A DNA stretch of 61,109 nt from Byssovorax sp. (GCA_025362495.1 JANYGI010000162.1:1-61109), one strand, 5' to 3'; positions 8,396 through 17,921 are shown, counted from the stretch's first letter. The notes: a model not told the origin generated them from the sequence alone. Translations and numbers: made by a program.

Positions 8396-9141
8396 GCCCC
8401 TCCACCGCAGAGCAGCGCGCGCTGGCCATCGTCGAGAGCGGCGCGATCATCGCGCGCGAGGCGACCGCGCCGCGCGCCGCAGGCGACGCCGACGCGCCCT
8501 GGGATCTCGCCGCGCTGCACGCCGTGGCCGACGGCTTCGAGCTCGCGGACCGGACGCGCGTGCTCGGGCGCGAGGCGAGCGCGAAGGCGACGGCCTGGCT
8601 CATCGAGGAAAAGTCGCTCGACTGGGACGCGGATCTCCTGGTGATCGGCGAGCGCGATGACGTCGTCATCGTCCACGATCGCGATCGCGGCGGGGCGCGC
8701 GCGGGCGGCGGCGTGCTCGAGGCGCCGACGGACGCCCTCTCGTCGTTCCGCCGCGTGGCCCTCGACGCGCTGAGCTACCTGGAGATCCGCGCTGGAATCG
8801 AGGGCGATCCGGTGATCGCGCCCGAGCGCGCCGCGCGGGAGGCCGGCGAGCGCGGCGACGTCACGGCGCTCGCGGCGGCGATCGATCGCGGCTTCTACCC
8901 GGGCGCGTCGCGCGAGCTCGCGCACGCCGCGCTCCGCCTCGGCGCGCTGCGATCCGCGACCGGCGACGAGGCCGGCGCGCTCGACGCGTTCACCCGCAGC
9001 GCGACGGCGCGCGCCGCTGCGGTGCCTCGCGGCGCCGAGCCGGCGGAGCTCGCGGCCGCGTGGCGGGCTGCCGCCGTGGTCGCGGAGATGGCCGGATCGC
9101 CTTCGATCGCTGCGGCCTGTCGCGCGCGCGCCTCACCCTGA
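8392..9141 (+). CDS. Hypothetical protein, helical
   Basis: This is a 249-residue protein of unknown function. It starts at GTG 8392 inside the GTGA overlap with the hydrolase lipoprotein, so it is probably cotranslated. There is no signal peptide or membrane segment. The middle (ADLLVIGERDDVVIVHDRDRGGA) looks like a beta-rich element, and the C-terminal half (ELAHAALRLGALRSATGDEAGALDAFTRSATARAAA) is Ala-rich helical and could form one or two TPR-like hairpins. Nothing catalytic is visible. Confidence 0.72.
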   Translation: MSPSTAEQRALAIVESGAIIAREATAPRAAGDADAPWDLAALHAVADGFELADRTRVLGREASAKATAWLIEEKSLDWDADLLVIGERDDVVIVHDRDRGGARAGGGVLEAPTDALSSFRRVALDALSYLEIRAGIEGDPVIAPERAAREAGERGDVTALAAAIDRGFYPGASRELAHAALRLGALRSATGDEAGALDAFTRSATARAAAVPRGAEPAELAAAWRAAAVVAEMAGSPSIAAACRARASP

Positions 9142-9154
9142 AGCGAGGCAGATC

Positions 9155-10333
9155 TCAGCGCTGCAGCACGGCCGCGGGCACCGCGCTCGCCTGCCCGATC
9201 ACGCCGTTCCCGAGCTGGCCCGCGTCGTTCTCGCCCCAGCAGCGGATCGTTCCATCCGTGACGAGCGCGCACGCATGGCGCTCGCCCGCGCTCACCGCCA
9301 CCGCGCCCGTCATGCCGTCGACGAGGCCCACGGCGCCAGGAAACGTCGGCGCTTCGACGCGGCCGTCCCAGCACGCCACGTTGCCGTTCTCGAGCACCAC
9401 GCAGCCGAGGCGCCCCGCCGGCAGGGCCGCGACGTGGGTCACGCTGCGCGCCACGCGAGGCCGCGCTCCGGGGAGGTAACCGCACCCGGGCTTGCCGCCG
9501 GCGGGGACGCACCGATCCGGCACCGCCGCGTCGCAGCTCCACCCCGCCGCGCCCCAGCAGGCCAGCGCGTGGCTCGGCAAGAGCGCGCAGCTCCGCGCCG
9601 GCGAGACCGCGACGCCCACCGCGCGCGCGAGATCCACCACCGGCGCGGGCGTCGCGCGTGCGACGCGGGTGCCGTCGCCGAGCTGCCCCGCGCAGTTGTC
9701 GCCCCAGCAGCTCACCGCGCCGCTCTTCAGCAGCGCGCAGCCATGATCGGAGGCCGCGGCGATCATCACGACGTCGCGCAGCCCCGGGGCGGGATCGGTC
9801 GCGGGTTTGCCAGCGTCGTCCATCGTCCAGCAACGTACCGTGGCGTCCTCGAGAACGGCGCACGCCGTCGCGCCGTCGCTCGCGGCGATGCGGATCGCGC
9901 CCGAGATCCCCTTGATTTGCAGTGGCTTCGGCGTGCCATGGCCCCAGCACGAGACGCCGCCGTCCTGGTGCCGAACGCACGCGAAGTCGTCCGGCGAGAC
10001 GGCGAGCTCGGCCGCGTGATCGACGCCGGGCACGAGCACCGCGACCGCGAAGGCCACCTCGGATCCGCCGCCGAGCTGGCCGCGATCGTTCGCTCCCCAG
10101 CACACGACGTCACCGCTCGTGAGCCGCGCGCAGGCGTGACGCGCGCCGGCGCCGACGGCCGTCGCGTCGCGCAGGAGCCCCGGCGCCGCGCCCGCGTCCG
10201 AGGGAGCGAGGGACGCCGAGCCGAGCGCCGTCGGCGTGGGCGGCGCGACGATCGGCGCTCGCTCGGAGCACGACGGCGACGCCACGAGGACGGCCGCCAG
10301 GATCACCACATCGCGCGCGCGAGCTGAGAGCAT
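9155..10333 (-). CDS. RCC1-repeat beta-propeller lipoprotein
   Basis: This is a 392-residue lipoprotein with lipobox VASPSC (Cys about 22) followed by Pro/Ala-rich linker. It then has repeated blades of RCC1/BLIP-II type: SGDVVCWGANDRGQLGGG, GGVSCWGHG, ATVRCWTMDD, GAVSCWGDNCAGQLGDG, NVACWDG and GTIRCWGENDAGQLGNG. Each blade contains the conserved CWG. This is the common myxobacterial surface propeller; partners are unknown. Cysteines in every repeat suggest an exported, possibly disulphide-stabilised fold. It converges with the preceding plus-strand gene and diverges from a TerB-like gene, with about 60 bp for promoters. Confidence 0.88.
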   Translation of the reverse strand: MLSARARDVVILAAVLVASPSCSERAPIVAPPTPTALGSASLAPSDAGAAPGLLRDATAVGAGARHACARLTSGDVVCWGANDRGQLGGGSEVAFAVAVLVPGVDHAAELAVSPDDFACVRHQDGGVSCWGHGTPKPLQIKGISGAIRIAASDGATACAVLEDATVRCWTMDDAGKPATDPAPGLRDVVMIAAASDHGCALLKSGAVSCWGDNCAGQLGDGTRVARATPAPVVDLARAVGVAVSPARSCALLPSHALACWGAAGWSCDAAVPDRCVPAGGKPGCGYLPGARPRVARSVTHVAALPAGRLGCVVLENGNVACWDGRVEAPTFPGAVGLVDGMTGAVAVSAGERHACALVTDGTIRCWGENDAGQLGNGVIGQASAVPAAVLQR

Positions 10334-10392
10334 CGTGGTTCACGCTACCGAGACGCGCGCGCCGCGGGGAGGCTTTTGCTACCGTGCCAGAC

Positions 10393-11499
10393 ATGAGCAC
10401 CGAGCTGTCGCCGCTGAACCCTCTCGTCACGCTCGTCACCCTCTGCGAGGACGCCTTCTTCGGCATCACCGCGACGGGGAGGCTCGATCTCGAGATGCTG
10501 AAGGCCCTCGCCGCGCGACGATCCGCGGCGCACCGGGCCGCCGCGCTGGGCTCGCCCGGCCCCGCGCTCGCCGACTGGGAGCCGTGGCTTTTGTCGCTCT
10601 GCGCCGCGACAGCGCCGATCGCGCCGCCGCGATGGATGCCCATGGCCGAGGTCGTCGAGGCCGGCCTCTCGCTCGAGCTCGGCGCGCGCGGCGTGCGCTC
10701 GTTCTTCACGAGCAAGCCCAGCGAAAAAGAGATCATGCGCGTCCGCACCAGCGGAGCGTTCGCGGTCCGCGTGCTCGCATCCGTGCTCGGCGCGGCCGGT
10801 CAGTGGAGCGCCGAGTCGCGGCTCCTCCGCGCGGCGCTCGTCGCGTCGCTCGGCCTCCCGGAGGACGACGCGCGCGTGCTCAACGGCGAGGGCCCGTTCC
10901 CGCCCGGCGCGCTCGAGCTCCACGGCGGCTGCGACGCCAAGCTCGCGCGGGCCATCATCCGCGGCGCGTTCTACGCCGCGATGGCCGACGGCATGGATCC
11001 CCGTGAAGAGCAGGCGATCGCCGGCATCGCCTACAAGCTCGGCCTCGACATCGACACGGTCAACGCGGCGCGGACCGAGGCGCGCGATCAGATCGAGGTC
11101 TCGCGCGACTTCGGCGAGGCCTGCGTCGACGCCGTGCGCTTCATGCTCGACGGCGATCCCACGGCGAGCGAGCGCTACGGCATCGCCGCCGCGCGCCTCA
11201 CGCTCCCGTCGGTCTCGCGGCGCGAGGCGATCACCGCGATCAACGTCGGCGGGCCGGCGCTGCTCGCGAAGAAGCACAAGCTCGATCGGCGCCAGCGCGA
11301 GGCGGTGCTCGGCCTCGCCTGGATCATGGCGCTGTACCAGAACCCGACGCTCACGCGGCGCGCCGAGCTCGCGGCGCGCCACACGCGGATCGCCGCAGAT
11401 CTCGGCGACGAGAGCGAGGCTGTCGATCTTCGCTTCGCGCTCGATCGGCTGATCGAGGTCGAGCTAAACGCCGCGCTCGTCGCGGCCTCGACGACCTGA
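10393..11499 (+). CDS. TerB-like domain protein
   Basis: The protein has 368 residues from ATG 10393 (an in-frame GTG at 10384 is possible). The region AKLARAIIRGAFYAAMADGMDPREEQAIAGIAYKLGLDIDTVNAAR (about 180-225) has the TerB-like pattern of a helical pair with an acidic D-G-x-x-x-x-E-E-x-A-I metal-like loop. The flanking N- and C-terminal helical regions (VRTSGAFAVRVLASVLGAAGQW; REAVLGLAWIMALYQNPTL) are unassigned. It is cytoplasmic, with no signal or membrane segment. It is one of three TerB-like proteins in the window; the role of the family outside tellurite resistance is uncertain. Confidence 0.75.
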   Translation: MSTELSPLNPLVTLVTLCEDAFFGITATGRLDLEMLKALAARRSAAHRAAALGSPGPALADWEPWLLSLCAATAPIAPPRWMPMAEVVEAGLSLELGARGVRSFFTSKPSEKEIMRVRTSGAFAVRVLASVLGAAGQWSAESRLLRAALVASLGLPEDDARVLNGEGPFPPGALELHGGCDAKLARAIIRGAFYAAMADGMDPREEQAIAGIAYKLGLDIDTVNAARTEARDQIEVSRDFGEACVDAVRFMLDGDPTASERYGIAAARLTLPSVSRREAITAINVGGPALLAKKHKLDRRQREAVLGLAWIMALYQNPTLTRRAELAARHTRIAADLGDESEAVDLRFALDRLIEVELNAALVAASTT

Positions 11500-11505
11500 T
11501 CGCCT

Positions 11506-13020
11506 TCAAATTCCGAGATCCCAGCTCGGGCGAGCGCGGGGCAAAGACCGCGCGGACGAGCTCGGCGCCGGGCCCGAGAGCGGGTGGTGGGGCCTTCTCG
11601 AGGGATCAGTGACGCTCGGCGCCGCCGGCGCCGCCGACGCCGCTGGCGCCGTCGGCGCAGCCGCGTCCGGGAGGCCGGCGCTCGCGGCGTCGACGATCGG
11701 CTGAGCCTCCAAGGAGCCCACTGCGGTCGACGTCGGCGATCCGGCGAGCGTCGGCGGCGACGACGACGAGAGCACGTTCAGGGCCAAGGCAGCGCCGAGC
11801 ACCAGGCCGGCGAGCGCGACGAGCGAGGCGGTCGCCCACACGCGAACGATCGGCGGCGCGGGCGCGGGCAGCCTCGCGCCGACCTCGACGACGTCGAGGC
11901 TCCGCGCGGACTCGGAGAGCGTCCCGTGGCTGGTCAAGGGAGCGCGCGCGCGCCCCTCCGGGATCGTGTCGCGGCTGTCGGGAGACGACGGCGCAGTGGA
12001 GCGCGGCGTCGGCTGGAGCGCCTCGTCGGCGGCTGGAGGCACCGGGCCAATCGTTGCAATCGCGACCAGATCGGTCGAGCCCCGATCCGGCGTGAACGTC
12101 GGCCGGGAGCTGTAGGCCACCCGTCCTCCCGTCGTGCCCGCGGCGCGCCGGACCGACGGCGGCGGAACACCGGCCGCGACGGCCAGCGCCGTCGCAAACT
12201 CCCGTGCCGTCTGGAAGCGATTGTTCGGATCGTGCGCGAAAGCCTGCTCGAAGAACTGATCGAAATCGGTCCCCAGCTCGGGCGCGACCGCGGAAAGCTT
12301 CGGCGCGGGCTCGGTGCAGATCTGGAGCAGGAGCTCGCCGATCTCCTCGCCCAGGAATGGAAGGCGACCCGAAAGCCCGCGGAAGGCGATGACCGCGAGC
12401 GACCAGAGATCGCTGCGAGGATCGACGCTGCGCGGCGAACGCGCCTGCTCCGGGCTCATGTAGCGCGGCGATCCGAGCAGCGTGCCCGTCTTCGTCGTCT
12501 CGCCGACGAGGCCGAGGCGCGGCGTCCGCGCGATCCCGAAATCGAGCACCTTCACGAGGGGCTCTTCGTCGTCCTCGCGCTCGACCAGGAAGATGTTCCC
12601 GGGCTTGAGATCGCGGTGAACGATGCCCGCTTCGTGCGCGCGGCGCAGCGCCCGCGACACCTGCCCTACCAGGCTCACCACGCTCCCGAGCGGCAGCCTC
12701 CCCTCACGCGCGATCCGCCGGCTGAGATCCTCGCCTTCGAGCAGCTCCATCACCAGGTAGGGCAGCCCGTCGTCGACGCCGTAGTCGTACACCTCGATGA
12801 CGTTGGGCCCGTGAAGCAGCGCAGCGGCCTTGGCCTCGCGCTCGAACCGCGCGCGTCCTCCCGACGTGGCGCGCTGATCGAGGTTGATGAACTTCACCGC
12901 AACGAGGGTCTCGAGCTGAAGGTGCCTCGCCTTCCACACCGATCCCATCCCGCCTCGGGCCACGGGCGCCTCGAGGCGATACCTGCCCGCGATCACTCGT
13001 CCCAGCCGGATCGGATCCAT
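11506..13020 (-). CDS. Hanks-type Ser/Thr protein kinase with single membrane segment
   Basis: This is a 504-residue receptor-like kinase. The catalytic core has all key residues: P-loop ARGGMGSVWKA, VAVKFINL (Lys), IVHRDLKPGNIF (catalytic Asp), VLDFGIAR (DFG), SPRYMSPEQA and DLWSLAVIAF. A Pro/Ala/Ser linker follows, then one hydrophobic segment, WATASLVALAGLVLGAALAL, at about 400-420, and a C-terminal Ala/Pro/Ser tail on the far side of the membrane without a recognisable sensor. I choose ATG 13020 (MDPIRLGRV) because a G-rich ribosome-binding site directly precedes it; an ATG ten codons upstream is in frame. The substrate is unknown. Confidence 0.92.
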   Translation of the reverse strand: MDPIRLGRVIAGRYRLEAPVARGGMGSVWKARHLQLETLVAVKFINLDQRATSGGRARFEREAKAAALLHGPNVIEVYDYGVDDGLPYLVMELLEGEDLSRRIAREGRLPLGSVVSLVGQVSRALRRAHEAGIVHRDLKPGNIFLVEREDDEEPLVKVLDFGIARTPRLGLVGETTKTGTLLGSPRYMSPEQARSPRSVDPRSDLWSLAVIAFRGLSGRLPFLGEEIGELLLQICTEPAPKLSAVAPELGTDFDQFFEQAFAHDPNNRFQTAREFATALAVAAGVPPPSVRRAAGTTGGRVAYSSRPTFTPDRGSTDLVAIATIGPVPPAADEALQPTPRSTAPSSPDSRDTIPEGRARAPLTSHGTLSESARSLDVVEVGARLPAPAPPIVRVWATASLVALAGLVLGAALALNVLSSSSPPTLAGSPTSTAVGSLEAQPIVDAASAGLPDAAAPTAPAASAAPAAPSVTDPSRRPHHPLSGPAPSSSARSLPRARPSWDLGI

Positions 13021-13134
13021 TTCCCCCCCGCGCGACGTGCCGTTCTGCACGCCGTTTCCACGGTAACACTCGGCTCATCGCGGTGCGCTAAGGGGAGACC
13101 CATAGACGGGGTCAGGAGATCCAGGAAACTCGCT

Positions 13135-14046
13135 TTATCCTGATGTGGTCCCTTTTCTCGATGACATCCATGCTTCGATCCGGGCGTCGAGGACGGGCAG
13201 CGTCACCGCTCCTCCGTGGAGGACGGCGTCGTGGAACGAGCGGAGTGAAAAGCGTGGTCCCAGCGTCGTCTCGGCCTTCTTTCGAAGCCGGAGCAGCGCG
13301 AGCTGCCCTGTCTTGTACCCCAGCGCCTGTCCAGGCCAGTAGACATAGCGGTCCACTTCGTTCTCGATGTTCGTCGGCGCGAGAGCGGCGAGCAGGCTGT
13401 CGACCATGGCGACCACGCGACGGATCGACTCGGCGGTGGCGATGCGACCCGACGCGGCGCCCGCGCGCAGGTTGGTCACGGTCACATCGATCGCGCCGCC
13501 GATCTGCTTGTACCGAGCGACGAGGCTCGCGCCGTCCTCCGGCGTCTCGACCTTGTGGCTGTCGGCGAGCGTGCTCCACGCGGTGACGGGGTTGTCGGAG
13601 TAGGCGCCGATGCTCCACGTGGTGAACGAACAGACCTCGCCCGCGAGATCGGTGTCGAGCTGATCGGCGAGCAGCGCGACCGTGGTCCGATCGGCTTCAT
13701 TTGCAGGGTGAATCGCTCGCGCCTCGGCGAGGAAGGCGCGCTCCTGGCGCACGTGGATCGCGTGGTGCTCCATCGTGCCGTCGGCGATCCGATCGTCGAA
13801 GCGGTGGTCGCCGTACTTCGTCGCCCAGACCGGATCCTCGGCGAGGGTCCAGCTCCAGTGGCGCGCGAGGAGATCACGCAAGGCGGGATCGGCCACGCCC
13901 GAGGTCGCGTCGGCGAGCAGCTTCGCGGGCAGCGCCGCGGCGGTGGGAGGCGGCACATTGGAAGGCGTCTTGCCCTCGATTTGCCGGTGATCACAGGCGA
14001 TCAGCAGCGGGAGGAGGGCCGCGGCGAGGAGGGTTCTGGCGCGCAC
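13135..14046 (-). CDS. DUF885 family lipoprotein, internally deleted
   Basis: This is a 303-residue protein with lipobox LPLLIAC. Residues 40-215 match the N-terminal part of DUF885 proteins (WATKYGDHRFDDRIADG, then the repeat-rich helix ending SIRRVVAMVDSLLAALA). Residues 225-300 match the extreme C-terminus (EVDRYVYWPGQALGYKTGQ, FSLRSFHDAVLHGGAVTLPVLD). Full family members are about 550-600 residues. The segment with the EIH and YHEGxPGHH metal-ligand motifs is absent, so the protein cannot have the usual peptidase-like activity. The join is in frame. It is either a decayed gene or a domain-only derivative. The GTG start (14046) is chosen for the signal peptide. Confidence 0.8.
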   Translation of the reverse strand: MRARTLLAAALLPLLIACDHRQIEGKTPSNVPPPTAAALPAKLLADATSGVADPALRDLLARHWSWTLAEDPVWATKYGDHRFDDRIADGTMEHHAIHVRQERAFLAEARAIHPANEADRTTVALLADQLDTDLAGEVCSFTTWSIGAYSDNPVTAWSTLADSHKVETPEDGASLVARYKQIGGAIDVTVTNLRAGAASGRIATAESIRRVVAMVDSLLAALAPTNIENEVDRYVYWPGQALGYKTGQLALLRLRKKAETTLGPRFSLRSFHDAVLHGGAVTLPVLDARIEAWMSSRKGTTSG

Positions 14047-14129
14047 GCGGCGAGCTTACCCGAAGAAGTCGGGGCCCTCGCGTCCGCGGCGCTTGTGCTC
14101 GCCGGCACGCGTTTGCGACACTCCGCTGC

Positions 14130-15626
14130 ATGAGCGAGCAGACTTCTCCTTTCGAGCACTCGTCGTCCTTCGAGGCGGGCGAGCTCACCTCGGCCGTGCG
14201 CCTCGGCCGCTTCGAGGCGACGTACGAAGAGCTCTTCGCCGAGGTGATCGAGGACGGCGTGATCACCGCGGAGGAGCGCGCCGAGCTCGATCGCACCGCC
14301 GAGAGCCTCGGCCTCGATCGCGAGCGCCTCTCGCGCCTGGAGCGCGCCCTCGAGGCCGCGTACGAGGCCCGCCACCGCGTCCGCGTCCGCGAAGTCTCCG
14401 CCGACGAGGCCGAGCGCCGCAGCTCGCTCACGCCGATCGAGCCCTCGACCGATCCGCGCGTGCAGCTCCTCTACACCCGCATTGCCAACCTCGAAGCCCG
14501 CATCGCCGAGCTGGAGGCCGCGCTCGAAGAGGCCCGCTCGAACGTCGCCATCGACGTCGACGTCTCCGGCGTGGCGTCCACCGTCGTGACCCTGGCCGAG
14601 ACGCTCGACGATCCCGAAGAGCTGCTCCGCCACCTGCGCCACGATCCGCGCGATGCCGGCGTCCTCCGCGCGCTCTACCGCGTCTTCGGGAGGATTGATG
14701 ATCAGGACCGCCGGTGGTGCACGGCCCACGCGCTGACGTACCTCGGCGCTGCCACCGAGGAAGAGCGCACGTTCTACCAGCAGCACCGCGGAGAGGGCCT
14801 GATCCGCCCGCGCGCCTCGATGGAGAAGGAGAGCTGGCGACGCTTCCTGTTCCACCCCGAGGAAGAGCCGCTGATCGGCGAGATCTTCGCCGTGATCATC
14901 GGGCCGGTCTTGCTCGGGCGCCTGGCTGCGATGCGCCGCGACAAGACCCTTCCGGCCCTCGACGCGACCCGCAAGCAGGATCCGGCGAGCTCGACGTTGC
15001 AGGCGGTGCGCTGCTTCTCGTGGGGCGCGGCGATCCTCGGGATGCCCGTTCCGCCGCTCTACGCCGACGGAACCTACGCGGGATCCGCGGAGATCGTGCC
15101 CGGCGTGACGCCGTCGACCCGCCTCGGCAAACAGGCACTCTCGGGGCGCTCGCCGGGGGAGCTGGCGTTCCTCGCGGGGCGGCATCTCTCGTTCTATCGC
15201 GAGGATCACTTCATCCGTGCGCTGCTCCCGTCGATTCCCGATCTGGAGGACATCTTCCTGGCGGCGCTGAGCATCGGTAATCCCGGGCTGCCCCTGAGCG
15301 CGGCCGTGAAGGCCCGCGTGACGCCGATCGCTCAGGCGATCTCGCCGATCCTGGAGCCGATGCAGGTGGATCGCTTGCGCGGGCATTTCCTGCGCTTCGT
15401 CGAGGAAGGCGGGCGAACCAACCTGCAGCGCTGGGCCGGAGCCGTGGATTGCACGGCGGCGCGCGCGGGGCTCCTGCTGTCGAACGATCTCGAGGCTGCG
15501 CGAGCGATGATCGCGCTCGATGACGCTGCCGGAGCCGAGGAGAAGATGGATGATCTGCTGGTGTTCGTGACCAGCGAGCGCTACGCGAAGCTGCGAAAGC
15601 AGCTCGGGGTGGCCATCAGGGGGTGA
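14130..15626 (+). CDS. Hypothetical protein with TerB/EF-hand-like N-terminus and coiled coil
   Basis: The protein has 498 residues. Residues 25-75 (TYEELFAEVIEDGVITAEERAELDRTAESLGLDRERLSRLERAL) form a helical pair with an acidic DGxIxxEE loop as in TerB-like proteins. Residues 110-135 (LYTRIANLEARIAELEAALEEA) form a short coiled coil. The remainder is a large helical domain with LLRHLRHDPRDAGVLRALYRVF and PGELAFLAGRHLSFYREDHF, the latter typical of myxobacterial tetratricopeptide-like regulators often found beside kinases. There is no signal peptide. It is transcribed divergently from the DUF885 lipoprotein. Function is unknown. Confidence 0.75.
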   Translation: MSEQTSPFEHSSSFEAGELTSAVRLGRFEATYEELFAEVIEDGVITAEERAELDRTAESLGLDRERLSRLERALEAAYEARHRVRVREVSADEAERRSSLTPIEPSTDPRVQLLYTRIANLEARIAELEAALEEARSNVAIDVDVSGVASTVVTLAETLDDPEELLRHLRHDPRDAGVLRALYRVFGRIDDQDRRWCTAHALTYLGAATEEERTFYQQHRGEGLIRPRASMEKESWRRFLFHPEEEPLIGEIFAVIIGPVLLGRLAAMRRDKTLPALDATRKQDPASSTLQAVRCFSWGAAILGMPVPPLYADGTYAGSAEIVPGVTPSTRLGKQALSGRSPGELAFLAGRHLSFYREDHFIRALLPSIPDLEDIFLAALSIGNPGLPLSAAVKARVTPIAQAISPILEPMQVDRLRGHFLRFVEEGGRTNLQRWAGAVDCTAARAGLLLSNDLEAARAMIALDDAAGAEEKMDDLLVFVTSERYAKLRKQLGVAIRG

Positions 15627-15749
15627 GGTCCTGGAGCGCGCGCGGCGCGTAGTGATCCTGTCGAATCAAACAATCTTTTTCACTAACCTTCACCTTTGCG
15701 CAATCTGCCGGCGATCTGCCGATCGCAGCGCGCGCGACCGCGAGATAAC

Positions 15750-17102
15750 ATGATCTTCAAAGCATCCTGGTGGTTCGGCTTCTCTTCACGATCTGCGCTC
15801 GTTTGCGCCGTCGTCGGCGCGAGCGCGACGGGCGTCGCCTGCGGCGGGGGCGGCTCCACTCCGACTGGATCCACCGGCACGGGCGGCGCGGGCGGCTCGG
15901 CGTCGAGCTCCACCGCCATGACGACCAGCGGCGGCAGCACGACCAGCGGCTCCGGCGGGGCGGGTGGCGCGGTGAATCCGGCAGCGTGCGATGGAGTCGA
16001 TTGCTCCGGTCACGGGAAATGCACGACGTCGGGCAACAGCCCGGTTTGCACCTGTGATCCGGGCTATGTCGCGGCGGGGCCGACGGCGTGCATGGCGTCC
16101 GACACGCCCACGCTCGGGGGCTGCCCGGTCCTGCCGAGTGACAACATCTTCAACACGCCGATTGACGCGCTGCCCGTTCACCCGCTCTCGGCGCAGTTCC
16201 TCTCCACGATCGGCGCCAAGAAGGTTCACCTCGATCTCGGCGCTTCCGTCGATCCGGCGGGCGACTCGTACTACGGGATCCCGTACAACGTCGTTCACGC
16301 CAAGGCGACGACGTGGGCGCACGTGCAGTATGTCGAGGCTCCGCTCGACGAGACCGACTGCGTCGATGCGTCGTCCGGGGCCCAGCACACCGAGGTCAGC
16401 CCCTGCCTCGATACCGCGGCGACGCAGCCGGTGTTTCCCGTCCCCGCGGTGCCGCTCATCGAGGGCGGGATCAGCACCGACATGACGGTGTACGGCGATC
16501 ACCACCTCATGATGCTCGACGCCGACACGTGCACTCTCTACGAGATCTATCATGCCTACGCGCACCCGGGCGACTCGACCTGGGACATCGGCGGATCGGC
16601 CATCTTCGATCTCGCGTCGAACAAGCTGCGTCCCGACTCGTGGACGTCGGTCGACGCCGCCGGGTTCCCGCTGCTCCCGCTGATCCTCAAGGGCGATGAG
16701 GCCACGGCCGGGACGATCAAGCACGCTCTCCGGTTCACCATCGGCACCAAGAAGATCCGCGACGAGTACGTCTGGCCGGCGCGCCACACGTCGCACAACG
16801 GCACCAAGGACATGGCCCTTCCGCCGATGGGCCAGCTCTTCCGTCTCAAGGCCAGCTACGTGATCCCGGCGGCGTACGGCACGCAGTCGAAGGCCATCCT
16901 CCAGGCGCTGAAGACGTACGGGATGTACGTGGCCGACGGCGGATCGGATCTCTTCATCTCGGGTGATCCGAATTCGAAGTGGACTGACGCGGCCTTCTCC
17001 GAGGTCCAGTCCGTGACCACCAGCGATTTCGAGGCCGTGGATCTCACGCCGATTCACAACCGGCCGGGCTTCGACATCAACTCCGGTGCTGTGCCCAAGT
17101 GA
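15750..17102 (+). CDS. Secreted lipoprotein with Gly/Ser linker and EGF-like module
   Basis: The protein has 450 residues from ATG 15750. After an n-region and hydrophobic stretch comes lipobox ATGVAC, then a linker of about 45 residues of G/S/T/A. Residues 80-115 have the Cys spacing of an EGF-like repeat (CDGVDCSGHGKC...CTCDPGYVA). The large C-terminal domain begins GGCPVLPSDNIFNTPID and contains TVYGDHHLMMLDADTCTLYEIYHAY and PLGQLFRLKASYVIP-like strands, as in secreted myxobacterial proteins of unknown role. The region upstream (about 15650-15700) is unusually AT-rich and probably contains the promoter. Confidence 0.82.
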   Translation: MIFKASWWFGFSSRSALVCAVVGASATGVACGGGGSTPTGSTGTGGAGGSASSSTAMTTSGGSTTSGSGGAGGAVNPAACDGVDCSGHGKCTTSGNSPVCTCDPGYVAAGPTACMASDTPTLGGCPVLPSDNIFNTPIDALPVHPLSAQFLSTIGAKKVHLDLGASVDPAGDSYYGIPYNVVHAKATTWAHVQYVEAPLDETDCVDASSGAQHTEVSPCLDTAATQPVFPVPAVPLIEGGISTDMTVYGDHHLMMLDADTCTLYEIYHAYAHPGDSTWDIGGSAIFDLASNKLRPDSWTSVDAAGFPLLPLILKGDEATAGTIKHALRFTIGTKKIRDEYVWPARHTSHNGTKDMALPPMGQLFRLKASYVIPAAYGTQSKAILQALKTYGMYVADGGSDLFISGDPNSKWTDAAFSEVQSVTTSDFEAVDLTPIHNRPGFDINSGAVPK

Positions 17103-17105
17103 TCT

Positions 17106-17122
17106 CGGCGGCGAGCCCGCCG
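17106..17122. terminator. Possible hairpin terminator between convergent genes
   Basis: CGGCGG (17106-17111) and CCGCCG (17117-17122) can form a 6-bp all-GC stem with a 5-nt loop, just after the lipoprotein stop and before the convergent unknown gene. There is no U-tract, so intrinsic termination would be weak. Confidence 0.35.
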
Positions 17123-17138
17123 CGCCCGGCGCGCCTGG

Positions 17139-17876
17139 TCATCCGTCGAACCAGTCGAACGCGTCGTGCTCTCCGGGCTCGCCGATCTCCCACCCTTCGA
17201 GCCGCCAGGCGCCTCCCCGGTCGGTGTCGACGTAGGTGAAATACAGGCACTCTCCGGGGACTTCGACGCTGAGGCGTGCTTCGCCCAGGTAGAGAAACAC
17301 CCACGCGCTGACGAGGAGCGCGTCGTTCACGACCTGTGCGCCGACGACGCCGCGGACGCGGAGAGTCAACGAGTCCGCATCGGAGCCGCCGGTGCGAAAA
17401 TCGACGCAGAAGCCGTCGTCGAAGCCGATCTCGTCGTCCTCGATCTCCAGCTCTTGCCCGAACCGCTTCGCGAGCTGATCGACGAGGTTCCTGACGACGG
17501 CATACCAGACCTGCTCGTCCCCGCGGTCGGGCGTGGTGGGCTCGCCGTAGCCAAACAGGATATCGTCGGTGTCGTTCTCGATCTCCGACTCGTGTCGGAC
17601 GCCGTACTCGTCGATCCGGCAGGCCCATTTGGCGACGGCGGCCAGGCCCCCTGCGGTGCCGCGCTCGACAGAACCGCGCGCGATCAAGCGGTCGATCTCG
17701 CCGTCCTCGCCGACGTCGTCTTGACAGACGATGACCGCCATCCCTTCGGACAGGCTCACCGGGATGCCGGAGGCGTCGAGTCGCACGTCGCCGCGGGCCA
17801 GCAAGACGAGGTCGCTCTCGACCATTTCATTGAAATCCACGACAAAACAGGGCGGTTCCATCGACTGCTCAACCAT
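17139..17876 (-). CDS. Hypothetical acidic protein
   Basis: This is a 245-residue acidic protein with no recognised family, signal peptide or membrane segment. It is rich in Asp/Glu and contains strands such as AWVFLYLGEARLSVEVPGE and YFTYVDTDRGGAWRLEGWEI that suggest a mixed alpha/beta fold like SMI1/immunity-type or plate-reader hypothetical proteins, but I cannot assign it. It lies 45 bp downstream of the pseudokinase gene on the same strand and may be its operon partner. Confidence 0.65.
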   Translation of the reverse strand: MVEQSMEPPCFVVDFNEMVESDLVLLARGDVRLDASGIPVSLSEGMAVIVCQDDVGEDGEIDRLIARGSVERGTAGGLAAVAKWACRIDEYGVRHESEIENDTDDILFGYGEPTTPDRGDEQVWYAVVRNLVDQLAKRFGQELEIEDDEIGFDDGFCVDFRTGGSDADSLTLRVRGVVGAQVVNDALLVSAWVFLYLGEARLSVEVPGECLYFTYVDTDRGGAWRLEGWEIGEPGEHDAFDWFDG

Positions 17877-17921
17877 GCGTCACGCTCGCGTTCTGATCAT
17901 GATACCACCGCGGGGACGCCC

